Positions 10,101 to 17,692 of a stretch of DNA of 64,000 nt are shown here, piece after piece. Origin of the DNA: Mucilaginibacter phenanthrenivorans. Lineage in GTDB: Bacteria > Bacteroidota > Bacteroidia > Sphingobacteriales > Sphingobacteriaceae. The number at the start of each line of letters is the position of its first letter. Position 1 is the first letter of the stretch. The DNA lies in the NCBI RefSeq assembly GCF_024721155.1, contig NZ_JAHVAP010000001.1:434001-498000 (forward strand), written 5' to 3'. The position numbers and the translations under genes are program-made. The notes beneath the pieces are model-generated. The model saw nothing but the letters and a program-made list of their open reading frames with translations, was not told the origin of the DNA and did no database searches.

Positions 10101-10793
10101 GATCCTGTCGGAGAGGTCATCGCCTTCCCTGGTTGTGACAGTACTTCCGTACGGATCGTAGGCGTGGTTAAAGATTTTAATGTGCAGGGATTCGAAAACG
10201 TTATACAGCCCGTGGTGTTTACTATTGGTAACCATCAACCATGCCTGATGCAATTTGGCGGCACCATGCTTGTTAAATTGGACAGCAGGCATGCCCAGCG
10301 ATCTATCGCCGGAATCACCCAGATCTGGAAAACGATAGAACCTGGCTTTCCGCTTCGCTACTCTTTCGTTGATCAGAATTTTGAAGCTTTATTGAGTTCA
10401 TACGCACGCCTGGAAAAGATCATTATGTTTTTCGGGCTCGTGGCCATCACGATCTCCCTGATGGGCTTGTTTGCGCTCACTGCCTTTTTTACCCGGCAAC
10501 GCACAAAAGAAGTTGGCGTACGGAAAGTATTGGGCGCCACAGTACTGCAACTCGCCACCCTGTTAAGCAGGGATTTCATCTACCTGGTGCTTTTATCGGT
10601 TTTCATAATTACGCCTTTTACCTGGTGGGCGATGCAAAAATGGCTGCAGACCTTTGCCTACCGTATTGATATAAGCTGGTGGATATTTTTCGTTGCCGGC
10701 GTAACAGCAATCGTCATCGCAGTAATTACCGTAAGCTTTCAGTCCATCAAGGCAGCATTGGCAAATCCGGCTGATAGTTTGAGGAGCGAGTAA
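7173..10793 (+). CDS. AraC-type membrane regulator fused to MacB/FtsX ABC permease (paralog 1)
   Basis: A single 1206-residue chain. Residues 1-240 hold about seven hydrophobic helices, starting NAYTFHITLYDLALQG. Residues ~275-390 are an AraC HTH domain (DPELSLSLLAQKLELTTHELSRIIN, then FINEYRVRDVAGKMRDPAYDRITLLGMAFDAGFNSKATFIRAF). A short linker leads to ATG codon 409 (8397), from which the remaining 798 residues are a full permease with two FtsX modules and extracytoplasmic MacB-type domains, ending ANPADSLRSE. The frame opens at a TTG at 7155, but TTG 7173 aligns with both paralogs and with the operator spacing. No ATPase is adjacent. Such permeases usually export peptides, lipids or drugs, or transmit force; here transport and gene control may be coupled. 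The substrate is unknown. Confidence 0.85.
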   Translation: MNAYTFHITLYDLALQGTVFIGLTFILLMWFTKKVNRAANRFLGLALGVVVLWMVWVLCVDIRLTACLPHWSWLPLQFSMALGPLIFFYVLKVTRPEYKLLRKDLLHFSPLLLELSAQALEVSDSIKTGAATYDTLIFHQLNPIFQLLAFISVTIYLYLSYRLIQAFYQRLKFTGGDRYRYELRWLHRLLMGFGMLWLLWIPFKAVDYFYYHNQLGIHAYYPLYLLLAAAAIWMAAAAFLREEAGTPTEPPSFLKAPLPAEMKQRGIWLKKAVQAGLYYQDPELSLSLLAQKLELTTHELSRIINTAFKKSFNDFINEYRVRDVAGKMRDPAYDRITLLGMAFDAGFNSKATFIRAFKQLTGKNPAEYKRELEKEVSSYHLQPHSRTRQLILVPEASTWSHEQLNYNSMFRNYLKIAWRNTVRSISYSSINMIGLAAGLCSFIVILLYMNYELSYDKWSPELNKVYHVSLRQDEDFLKNTPNPLAGFLAQKYQNAEAATMLQSSGDRESLLAAGERKIYQKNIVSADSNFLKVFPYKLATGNAATALNAPGTAILTRDLSRKLFGNEDPMGKSIKLNDRADLMVTGVLEDQQGATHLPVGMIIHDPWGRSNLSWGDYSCQTYIKLRRAENDTTVETAINRLYYNDHIKAGGVSFENYTKAGAKTNLFIDQVSRFHNFPKHGSSNFSTVTILLVLAILLLLAGAINFSNLAIAQSISRAKEVGIRKVMGAGRMPLILQFMAETSLQCLASLILAVILLAWGIPYINRSFNIGIGFLQPHEMLRVVIQLISCLSGIILLSGLYPAVYLSKFNAVDVLKGIYSTGGKGTLFRNGLIVVQFMVSVFFITAIIVIKSQLSFMQMKDKGFSADQLMRLETKQQTRGQGFDHTRNLLLSVPGVISVAKTTSVPGDSFGVDTSTIPFKSKGAAYRMQSVSVSTDYFKTLGVSLKKGRLFTDDVQDQKTRSAVINEAAAQKLGLRDPVGEVIAFPGCDSTSVRIVGVVKDFNVQGFENVIQPVVFTIGNHQPCLMQFGGTMLVKLDSRHAQRSIAGITQIWKTIEPGFPLRYSFVDQNFEALLSSYARLEKIIMFFGLVAITISLMGLFALTAFFTRQRTKEVGVRKVLGATVLQLATLLSRDFIYLVLLSVFIITPFTWWAMQKWLQTFAYRIDISWWIFFVAGVTAIVIAVITVSFQSIKAALANPADSLRSE

Positions 10794-10875
10794 ATTGGCG
10801 TGTGATCGGTATTATCACCCTAATGTGTTGTTCAAAACCGGGGTTTATTGTAAGTATTCGACACCGATCGGGTTA

Positions 10876-11430
10876 TTATGCGCGCTTCTTATAATGAAGC
10901 GCTATAACTCCCGATTTAAAAGTCTTTGTCGCTACATGCTCTAAATTGAGTTTCTCAGCCAGGGTGCCGTCCTCTACCAGGCGCGGCCCCTGGCCGGTGA
11001 TCACGGGGGCAACGAAGAAATGATACTCATCGATCACACCTGCCTGTGCTAACTGCGGGATCATGCTTACCGTGCCAACGTAAATGTTTTTGCCCGGCGC
11101 CTGCTTCAGTTTTAGCAGTTCTTCCACGGGGTCTGTACTGACAATACGCGTATTGTATTCAGCGCTGTCTAAGGTTCGCGAAAAAACAATTTTGTCGATG
11201 GCGGTGAGCCTTTGACCAAATTCAGTATCTAATTCGTCGCCCCAATTGGCCTCGTCGGCCCAATAGGGAAACATGATCTCATACATTTTGCGCCCGTAGG
11301 CAATAAGGTCAACATCCTGATTCATCAGGTCGTTAAAATACCCACCAACTTCCTCATCGGGGGCTGGAAGACTCATGTGGCCCACGCAGCCATCGATACT
11401 CATGTTGATGGCTAAGATTACCTTTCTCAT
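10876..11430 (-). CDS. Dihydrofolate reductase family protein (RibD C-terminal domain)
   Basis: A 184-residue NADPH-type reductase of the RibD-C/DHFR-like group. It opens MRKVILAINMSIDGCVG, the usual 'xxxMSLDGxIA' first strand, has LIAYGRKMYEIMFPYW (the GRxTYE-like helix) and ends strand-rich (GQGPRLVEDGTLAEKLNLEHVATKTFKSGVIALHYKK). Stand-alone members are common in Bacteroidota and often lack a known substrate, so true folate reduction is doubtful. It is cytosolic. It is convergent with fusion paralog 1 (82-nt gap) and shares its strand with the membrane regulator gene 59 nt upstream. Confidence 0.85.
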   Translation of the reverse strand: MRKVILAINMSIDGCVGHMSLPAPDEEVGGYFNDLMNQDVDLIAYGRKMYEIMFPYWADEANWGDELDTEFGQRLTAIDKIVFSRTLDSAEYNTRIVSTDPVEELLKLKQAPGKNIYVGTVSMIPQLAQAGVIDEYHFFVAPVITGQGPRLVEDGTLAEKLNLEHVATKTFKSGVIALHYKKRA

Positions 11431-11489
11431 AGGTTGTTTTTAGTTGCCATCCAGTTCAAGCGCGGGACGCCTGGACTGGAAGGGGCTTC

Positions 11490-12380
11490 TTAAGAGCTAA
11501 TTTCAAGCTTATATCCCTTACCTCTAATAACAACAATGTTGATATTCGGCTCAGGTTCCAGCTTTTTTCTAAGTTTTGATATGAACATATCCAGGCTGCG
11601 CCCCACAATAACACCTTCATCTTCCCAGATCTCTTTTTGCAGCCGGCTTCTTTCTATAGTCTCATTTGGAGACAATGCGAAAATGAGCAGCAGGCGTGTT
11701 TCCGTTCCGGTGAGGTCTATTGTACTTCCATTTATACTGAGTCTCCGATTCTTCGCATCGAATAACACCGCGCCTAAAGTGAACATGTCAGTATGCTGAC
11801 CGCCAGGCAGCGCTCTCCGCGGCTTAACGGATCTGAAAAAAATAAACCCAACAAAGGCTAAAAATGGCAGGCTGCCCAAAAGGTATCCGGTCTTTGCTGT
11901 GATTATACCCCCCGGTTTGAATTTAATGTTGATCATGTAACACGCCCGGGGTTGCTTTCTTCCTCTGCATGTTATAATATCATCTTTTTTATTTTTGGAT
12001 ATCGCGTATCCATAGGCTACACCAGCGTTGCCACAGTTCACAACGTTGACAACATAATCACTTGCCAGCGGGTCTTTGGCCAGCAAACGGCTGGTAGTAT
12101 TCACCAGGGAGTCTGGTTGAAAAGTGAGTTCATGCTCAAAACTGATCTGGTATTCATTTTCTGCAATCTTTTTTACCGGGAGTACCCTCGAAGTACTGTC
12201 GCCTGACTGTAAGAGCAGTTCATGTCCGATCCTGCGGAGTAAAACTTCTCTCCTGGCGATATCAAAGTCATCACCGCCGGTCATACTGAAAGCCACGCAG
12301 ATTACAGAACTAAATAAGAGTAGTATCAGTGCGAACAGGTACTTGCGTTTCCCGGCGAGGAGGTTTCGGCTAAGATGCAT
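11490..12380 (-). CDS. Membrane-bound winged-helix regulator
   Basis: A 296-residue one-component regulator. Helix 1 is at ~13-33 (KYLFALILLLFSSVICVAF), then an extracytoplasmic segment of about 135 residues, with conserved-looking cysteines in VNVVNCGNAGVAYGYA, and helix 2 at ~167-185. A C-terminal OmpR/PhoB-type winged helix spans about residues 200-296 (GAVLFDAKNRRLSINGSTIDLTGTETRLLLIF, then SRLQKEIWEDEGVIVGRSLDMFISKLRKKL and VVIRGKGYKLE). Order is sensor first, DNA-binding last, the reverse of ToxR/CadC. It probably senses an envelope condition and controls nearby genes; the divergent beta-propeller gene at 12498 is the obvious candidate target. The target is inferred. Confidence 0.85.
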   Translation of the reverse strand: MHLSRNLLAGKRKYLFALILLLFSSVICVAFSMTGGDDFDIARREVLLRRIGHELLLQSGDSTSRVLPVKKIAENEYQISFEHELTFQPDSLVNTTSRLLAKDPLASDYVVNVVNCGNAGVAYGYAISKNKKDDIITCRGRKQPRACYMINIKFKPGGIITAKTGYLLGSLPFLAFVGFIFFRSVKPRRALPGGQHTDMFTLGAVLFDAKNRRLSINGSTIDLTGTETRLLLIFALSPNETIERSRLQKEIWEDEGVIVGRSLDMFISKLRKKLEPEPNINIVVIRGKGYKLEISS

Positions 12381-12497
12381 AGTGTCAAGTTTTTATTTAC
12401 AAAGTTTACATTTTTATTTACAATCCAAATTCTCCGGGCCGAAAAATATCAAAGTAATTTTGCTGAATCAATTCTGATAAGGATCATAAAATAGATT

Positions 12498-13631
12498 ATG
12501 AAACATATGTTTTACTTTAAATTTAAAAAAATGAAAAGATTATTTGTAGTTATTCCGGCTGTCCTCCTTGCATTATTTCTACTAAATTCTTTTGTACTAA
12601 AAGAAAAGAAAGCGGGAGAGAAAACAACAAAAGGGGCTAAGTCTGGGCCTGTAACCATAATTTTCAGATCTACTGATGGCGGACAAACATGGCAGGACAT
12701 TAGCAAGGGACTGCCTGAAAAATTGCAGAGGGAAGGTGTGTGGAGAGATGGTTTATTTGCAAATGACAGTGGGCTCTATTTACGTGCAGGAAATGGGATA
12801 TATCACAATGAACCAAATTCCACAACTTCTTTTTGGACAAAAGAAATTTTTCCTGGTAATCAGCGTAACATTGCCCCAGGCAGGAACGGGATATTTGCAT
12901 ATGATTTCAGGGGCCAATTTTTAGAAAAAATAAACGGAAAGAATAATTGGTCATCCATGTACACGAATTTTCAAGAGCAAGCCGTACGCATTAACAGAAC
13001 GATAGATTGGATGTACACGAATTATAAAGAGAAACAAGTAAGCAGCGTTTTTGAAACTACGGGAGGCACGGTTTTCGTCGGCTCCAACAACGCCGTTTAT
13101 AAATCTACTAACAGTGGGAAAACCTGGAAATATGTGCATGTTGGAGGCTGGGTAATGAAAATGGTAGAGTCAAACGGTGTACTCCTGGCTGCCAGCTCAC
13201 AGGGAATATTAAGATCGACCGATAATGGTGAAAACTGGGACCGTGTGATTAGTGAAGGGGGTGCTGGTATCGCTGTGGAACGTATAGATGGAGGATTTGC
13301 TGCTATAGTCTACAACACAATAACCCAAACAAACAGCGTACATATTTCACTGGATAGTGGAAAAACCTGGAATGACATAGGAGAAGGACTTCAACCTTCC
13401 TGGAGTAGTTTATTAATGAAAAAAATAGGCTTACTTAAATCTTCATCGAATATTTTCTCAATTAAACAAATGGGTAAATATTTAATATGTGGCGGCTCAG
13501 ATGGTATATTTCGGTCATCTGACATGGGCAAAACATGGAAAAAACTGTCACTTCCTGCTATAGAAAATTATGGCTTCAATTTATCTGTTTCAGGTAACGT
13601 GATGTATGTCATACCCAGTAAAGGATGTTAA
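12498..13631 (+). CDS. Secreted BNR/Asp-box beta-propeller protein
   Basis: A 377-residue exported protein. An N-terminal hydrophobic stretch (KRLFVVIPAVLLALFLLNSFVL) acts as signal or anchor. It contains repeated Asp-boxes (S-x-D-x-G-x-x-W): STDGGQTW, STNSGKTW, STDNGENW, SLDSGKTW and SSDMGKTW, spaced like blades of a sialidase/VPS10-type propeller. No catalytic sialidase residues can be assigned, so it is better called a photosystem-stability/BNR-like fold than an enzyme. An internal near-repeat (SSMYTNF and DWMYTNY) lies around residues 150-175. The start may be 12498 or, more likely for the signal peptide, ATG 12531. It is divergent from the membrane regulator and 54 nt upstream of another propeller gene. 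Confidence 0.8.
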   Translation: MKHMFYFKFKKMKRLFVVIPAVLLALFLLNSFVLKEKKAGEKTTKGAKSGPVTIIFRSTDGGQTWQDISKGLPEKLQREGVWRDGLFANDSGLYLRAGNGIYHNEPNSTTSFWTKEIFPGNQRNIAPGRNGIFAYDFRGQFLEKINGKNNWSSMYTNFQEQAVRINRTIDWMYTNYKEKQVSSVFETTGGTVFVGSNNAVYKSTNSGKTWKYVHVGGWVMKMVESNGVLLAASSQGILRSTDNGENWDRVISEGGAGIAVERIDGGFAAIVYNTITQTNSVHISLDSGKTWNDIGEGLQPSWSSLLMKKIGLLKSSSNIFSIKQMGKYLICGGSDGIFRSSDMGKTWKKLSLPAIENYGFNLSVSGNVMYVIPSKGC

Positions 13632-13685
13632 AAAAATTCAAACTCCACAAAAATTTTTAGGTTTTTTGAAGTTCATAAAAGTAAA

Positions 13686-14693
13686 ATGATAAAATATCTT
13701 CCCGTCTACACCTTGTTCCTGATGTTTGTTTTGTGCACTTCCTGTGGAGGACAAAACAAAACAGACCTCCCAAAAGACAGTATAAAGTCCGAACCCAAAA
13801 GCGTAATCACTTCCGCCGGACCTGAATGGATCACCCGAAATATCATAAAAGATAGAAAGGGCAACATTTGGATTGCTGCATTTGATGGTATTTTTTGGTA
13901 CGATGGAAAATCTTTTACCAATATTACAAGTAAAGTGAGCCGCGCACGCTTCTTTTCTGTTTTGGAAGATAGAAAAGGAAACTTTTGGTTTGGCTCTATC
14001 GGTTCAGGTGTTTATCGTTACGATGGGAAATCTTTTCGAAATTTCACAACAAAAGAGGGGCTTGCCGGTAATGGGGTTACTTGTATTTATGAAGATAAAA
14101 CCGGTAATATTTGGTTCGGCACTGAAGGCGGAGCAAGCCGTTATGATGGGAAGTCCTTTCGAAATTATACAATGAAGGGAGGTTTGCCTAGTAATGATGT
14201 TAACGCTATCATTGAAGATAAAACTGGAAAACTTTGGTTTGGCACAAGGGGAAATGTCTGCGTTTACGATGGAAAAACATTTACCGTTTTCACCCATGAG
14301 GACAAACCCTTTAAGAATGTTCGTTCTATAATCGAAGATAAAAAAGGCAAAATCTGGCTTGGTGGACCTGATGGTCTTTGGTGTTATGATGGCGGTATAT
14401 TTACCAATTTCACACAGAAGTTTGTTGGTTATATAATGGAGGATAAAAAAGGCAATATTTGGACTAGTTCAGAAAGGGATAATAGCCAGGCCTGGGCACT
14501 TTCCCGGTATGACGGAAAGTCCTTGTCTGATAAAAAGCCAACGGTAGCCGAAATAACAAATAAACCAATGATTTTCGGGATTTTAGAAGATGATGAAGGA
14601 AGTATTTGGTTTGGCGCTGTAGATGGCGTATATCGTTATGATGGAAGTACCATTACAGGTTTTAACGGCAAAGTGCTTAGTAATAACTTTTAG
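13686..14693 (+). CDS. Lipoprotein with two-component-regulator-type propeller repeats
   Basis: 335 residues. The signal peptide MIKYLPVYTLFLMFVL ends in a lipobox, LCTSC, so the mature protein is probably lipid-anchored at Cys20. The rest is a run of Reg_prop repeats of about 40 residues, recognisable by GNIWFGT..G..RYDGKSF.N(F/Y)T..GL.(G/S)N.V..I.EDK. These are the same blades found in the periplasmic sensor of hybrid two-component systems, but no kinase follows. It may bind a ligand or a protein at the envelope. Its 54-nt distance from the BNR gene suggests an operon. Confidence 0.85.
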   Translation: MIKYLPVYTLFLMFVLCTSCGGQNKTDLPKDSIKSEPKSVITSAGPEWITRNIIKDRKGNIWIAAFDGIFWYDGKSFTNITSKVSRARFFSVLEDRKGNFWFGSIGSGVYRYDGKSFRNFTTKEGLAGNGVTCIYEDKTGNIWFGTEGGASRYDGKSFRNYTMKGGLPSNDVNAIIEDKTGKLWFGTRGNVCVYDGKTFTVFTHEDKPFKNVRSIIEDKKGKIWLGGPDGLWCYDGGIFTNFTQKFVGYIMEDKKGNIWTSSERDNSQAWALSRYDGKSLSDKKPTVAEITNKPMIFGILEDDEGSIWFGAVDGVYRYDGSTITGFNGKVLSNNF

Positions 14694-14733
14694 AGCCGAT
14701 AATTGAGACGAATGGGATATTTTCCCCGCCGCC

Positions 14734-14764
14734 GGTTCAAGCGGGACGTTTAAACAGGCAGGGG
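14734..14764. repeat. REP-like palindrome, copy 2
   Basis: GGTTCAAGC-GGGAC-GTTTAAAC-AGGCAGGGGA, the same family as 6960-6989. It lies between convergent genes, where it may help terminate transcription. Confidence 0.6.
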
Positions 14765-14781
14765 AGAAGCAATATGTATCC

Positions 14782-15420
14782 TCAATAATCCTTCTTAATT
14801 TTCTCTGCGTTAAATATACTGTCTGCCTGTTTTCGCGATATCGTTCTGGTACTATCGCCTACGGCGAAATAATAAAATATAGAATCCTTGCCTTTTCCTT
14901 TCGCATATTCGGTCCTTATTTTCATGGATCTTTTAATACTATCAATAGGTTTCAAATTATACCAATCCATCTCATAATCTGCTGTATAGGAATCAATAGA
15001 AATATGTTTACTGGTATGTCCTATAATATCTTTTTTCCCTTTCCAGTTAACTGAGAAACTTCCTCTGTTTTCTATAGTCCAATCAGCGGGAATTATAGGT
15101 ATGCCCAGGCTTTGCCGTCTGTAGTTAAACGCTTTGCCAAATTTATCCAGGGAAACATTTCTGTTGAATTTCGTAATTTCCTGGTAAGCCGTATATCCAA
15201 AGTAGGCGTAAAGCAAGCATAGGAACATAATATTCCTCCAAATATTTTCTTCTTTTTTCTTTATCCTGGTATAAAATATACCGGAAAGAATCAGGAACAT
15301 GCAAACTAACTTACAGATTAACCAATAAAATGATTGTAATTTGATATAGATATCCAGATATAACCACAGGCATAGAAACAGGATAATGAAGCACGTACGA
15401 ATTATGTTGTTTCTTTTCAT
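14782..15420 (-). CDS. Hypothetical membrane protein
   Basis: 212 residues of unknown family. Three N-terminal hydrophobic helices (about 9-27, 32-52 and 62-80) are followed by a soluble, probably extracytoplasmic, domain of about 125 residues rich in strands and lysines (WTIENRGSFSVNWKGKKDIIGHTSKHISIDSYTADYEMDW) and ending KQADSIFNAEKIKKDY. It is AT-rich like its neighbours at 12.5-14.7 kb. It is monocistronic, convergent with the propeller gene. No function can be proposed. Confidence 0.75.
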   Translation of the reverse strand: MKRNNIIRTCFIILFLCLWLYLDIYIKLQSFYWLICKLVCMFLILSGIFYTRIKKKEENIWRNIMFLCLLYAYFGYTAYQEITKFNRNVSLDKFGKAFNYRRQSLGIPIIPADWTIENRGSFSVNWKGKKDIIGHTSKHISIDSYTADYEMDWYNLKPIDSIKRSMKIRTEYAKGKGKDSIFYYFAVGDSTRTISRKQADSIFNAEKIKKDY

Positions 15421-15572
15421 TGTGGTGAGGCCCCGGACTTTACGAAGTTACAGATTTTTCATATTAAGTTATGCTGTATATTGTCGTTATATTGATTGAT
15501 TTTTGATTCTAATCATCAATCGAAAAATCTCCTATTAAATATTATCGCGCCGGTTCATACCTCAACCCCTTA

Positions 15573-15604
15573 TTTGCTTTCCTTTAATCTATTCAATACT
15601 TTTA
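15573..15604 (+). promoter_or_regulatory. Candidate promoter of the S37-type peptidase
   Basis: TTTG at 15573-15576, 20 nt, then TACTTTTA at 15597-15604, which differs from TAnnTTTG only in the last base. The ATG is 19 nt downstream. Confidence 0.5.
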
Positions 15605-15622
15605 GCATATAAAACCTTAAAA

Positions 15623-16960
15623 ATGAAACCGATCAACCGGGGCATGCTGGTGCCGAAAATACTTGTTGCTTTATTATTGTCTTTTTGCTTCGCCGGCGCG
15701 CAGGCCCAAATTGACGATCTGCACATCGACAGCGCGTTGGCTGCATTGCCCGACGTAAAGGTGATCGCTAAGGTTAAACATTTGCCTGATAGGCTGGATT
15801 ATCAGCTGACGGTGAAGCAGCCAATTGACCATAACAACCCTTCCATCGGCTATTTTTACCAGCAGGTGCATCTTATTCACCGCGGGTTCGATAAGCCAGT
15901 GGTGATGGAAACTGAAGGCTACAACGGCAGGAGCGGCGGTAACGAGGTGGAAAAAATGCTGCACTGCAACAACCTGGACGTAGAGTTTCGCTTTTTTAAT
16001 AAGTCGAAGCCTGATTCGCTGCAGTGGCAATACGCTACATTTGAACAGGCCACCGCCGACCTGCACCATATTAACCAGGTATTTCATCAATTATACGCCA
16101 ATAAATGGATCAGCACAGGGATAAGTCGCGGTGGCGAAACCACGCTTATTTACCGTTACTTTTACCCGGATGATGTTGCGTTATCTGTGCCGTACGTGGC
16201 GCCGATGCCCAATGATATTGAGGATAAAAGGGTGTACACCTTCCAGGATACTGCCGGCGGTGCCGAAATGGTAAAAAAGATAAAGCATTTCCAGCAGTTT
16301 TTGTTGCAGCACGAGGCCGAAGCCCTGGCGAAAGTACCGGAACACGAAAAAAACCTGCATTATACCGCAGTTGGCAGCATAGGCGCTGCTTTTGAATATG
16401 CTGTATTGGAATACCCGTTTGCCTTTTGGCAAACAACCGTCTATACCGATAAGGACGTACCCACGGGCGATAACCTTGACGATTACCTGGCCCAGCTAAA
16501 AGGTACCTTTAACGGGCATATAGTTGGTGATTTTTCGGACGAGGATGCGGTGAATGGTTTTCTGCCCCACGCTTATATGACCTATCAAATGGGCTACTAC
16601 AAATACCGCCTGAAGCCTTTTAAAGCTTACCTGCATTATTTGAGCGGCGAAAATCCATCGGCCGCCTTCTTGCCGCCTGCTCTTCCGCGTAAGGAATATG
16701 ATCCAAGTTTTGACCGGAAGGTAAATAAATGGGTGGCCGAACACGGCAATAATATCTTGTATATCTATGGCGGCCGCGATACCTGGACCGCCTGTAAAAT
16801 GGTGTATAGCGACAAGGTGAACGCTAAGACATTTATAGTGCCCGGCGCCAACCATTACGTTGCAAGGGTAAAAATGATGTCGCCCCAAATGAAGCAGGAC
16901 TTTGCAGCTTCGCTCGAAAGTATGACTGGTTTAAAGCCGGATGTTAGCGCGCTGAAATAA
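15623..16960 (+). CDS. Secreted serine peptidase, S37 (PS-10) type
   Basis: 445 residues with a cleavable signal peptide (VPKILVALLLSFCFAGAQAQ). The alpha/beta-hydrolase nucleophile elbow is G-I-S-R-G-G around Ser168 (KWISTGISRGGETTLIYRYFYP). The preceding segment (LTVKQPIDHNNPSIGYFYQQVHLIHRG.DKPVVMETEGY) is typical of S28/S37 prolyl tripeptidyl aminopeptidases. Likely acid/base residues are the Asp in YIYGGRDTWTA and the His in VPGANHYVARV. It would release N-terminal tripeptides from peptides in the periplasm or outside the cell. It stands alone with its own candidate promoter. Confidence 0.8.
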   Translation: MKPINRGMLVPKILVALLLSFCFAGAQAQIDDLHIDSALAALPDVKVIAKVKHLPDRLDYQLTVKQPIDHNNPSIGYFYQQVHLIHRGFDKPVVMETEGYNGRSGGNEVEKMLHCNNLDVEFRFFNKSKPDSLQWQYATFEQATADLHHINQVFHQLYANKWISTGISRGGETTLIYRYFYPDDVALSVPYVAPMPNDIEDKRVYTFQDTAGGAEMVKKIKHFQQFLLQHEAEALAKVPEHEKNLHYTAVGSIGAAFEYAVLEYPFAFWQTTVYTDKDVPTGDNLDDYLAQLKGTFNGHIVGDFSDEDAVNGFLPHAYMTYQMGYYKYRLKPFKAYLHYLSGENPSAAFLPPALPRKEYDPSFDRKVNKWVAEHGNNILYIYGGRDTWTACKMVYSDKVNAKTFIVPGANHYVARVKMMSPQMKQDFAASLESMTGLKPDVSALK

Positions 16961-17001
16961 GGGGTTAATCAATCGAATGCTCTGTCAAGCGTGCCATTTC
17001 A

Positions 17002-17490
17002 CTATTTAATTGAGTTAAGGAGTGTTTGTTCTAATTTTTTAGGTTCATTCGTGCCTATCCTATACGTTTTACCATTTTTTAGTTTGATTTCAACTGCATC
17101 AAAACCGGAAATGTTGTAAATCAACATTTTGGGCCATAACCATTTTCTTATTCCCCATCCATAATGCCACTGATTTTTTACGGTTTTAGCGGACATTATA
17201 TCATTAAGCGAAAACTTTTTTTGATAAATGCCAAAGCTAAATTTGATTCTCAAATATTTTTCATCAATAACTACCTGAAGTGAAACAAGGGACGCAAGAA
17301 TAAACAGAATCAGCGCCATTAAAAAGGTAATGACAAAATTTGGACCGGAGTCGGCCGAGTCTGGCTCGGCAGAGCCCGTAATATAAACCTTTGCGAAAAG
17401 CGCGAACACGGCTAGCGTAACAACCAGCACCAGGTAGCTAATTTGGGTGTGTTTGTAGTTCGTAACATCGCTAAATGTTTTTGTTTCCAT
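17002..17490 (-). CDS. Membrane protein with PH-like domain
   Basis: 162 residues. Two hydrophobic helices (about 17-36 and 50-74) precede a beta-rich C-terminal domain (KYLRIKFSFGIYQKKFSLNDIMSAKTV, then WGIRKWLWPKMLIYNISGFDAVEIKLKNGKTYRIGTNEPKKLEQTL). The pattern fits bacterial PH domains of two-helix membrane proteins. The role is unknown. It is convergent with the peptidase. Confidence 0.75.
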   Translation of the reverse strand: METKTFSDVTNYKHTQISYLVLVVTLAVFALFAKVYITGSAEPDSADSGPNFVITFLMALILFILASLVSLQVVIDEKYLRIKFSFGIYQKKFSLNDIMSAKTVKNQWHYGWGIRKWLWPKMLIYNISGFDAVEIKLKNGKTYRIGTNEPKKLEQTLLNSIK

Positions 17491-17692
17491 TTCTATGATA
17501 ATTATGATTTAAAAGCTGTTAGAAATTCAAAAATATAAAAAGAACTTTGAATTGCAAAGTAAATTAAGATTATATTTCTCCTGTCAAAGCATTTTGCCTG
17601 GACACTAAAGGTTTAAGCGCTTGAATTAAAAGACGAATGCTGTTATTCATATGTATCATATAATTTACAACATTCGTATTCCAATAAAACTG

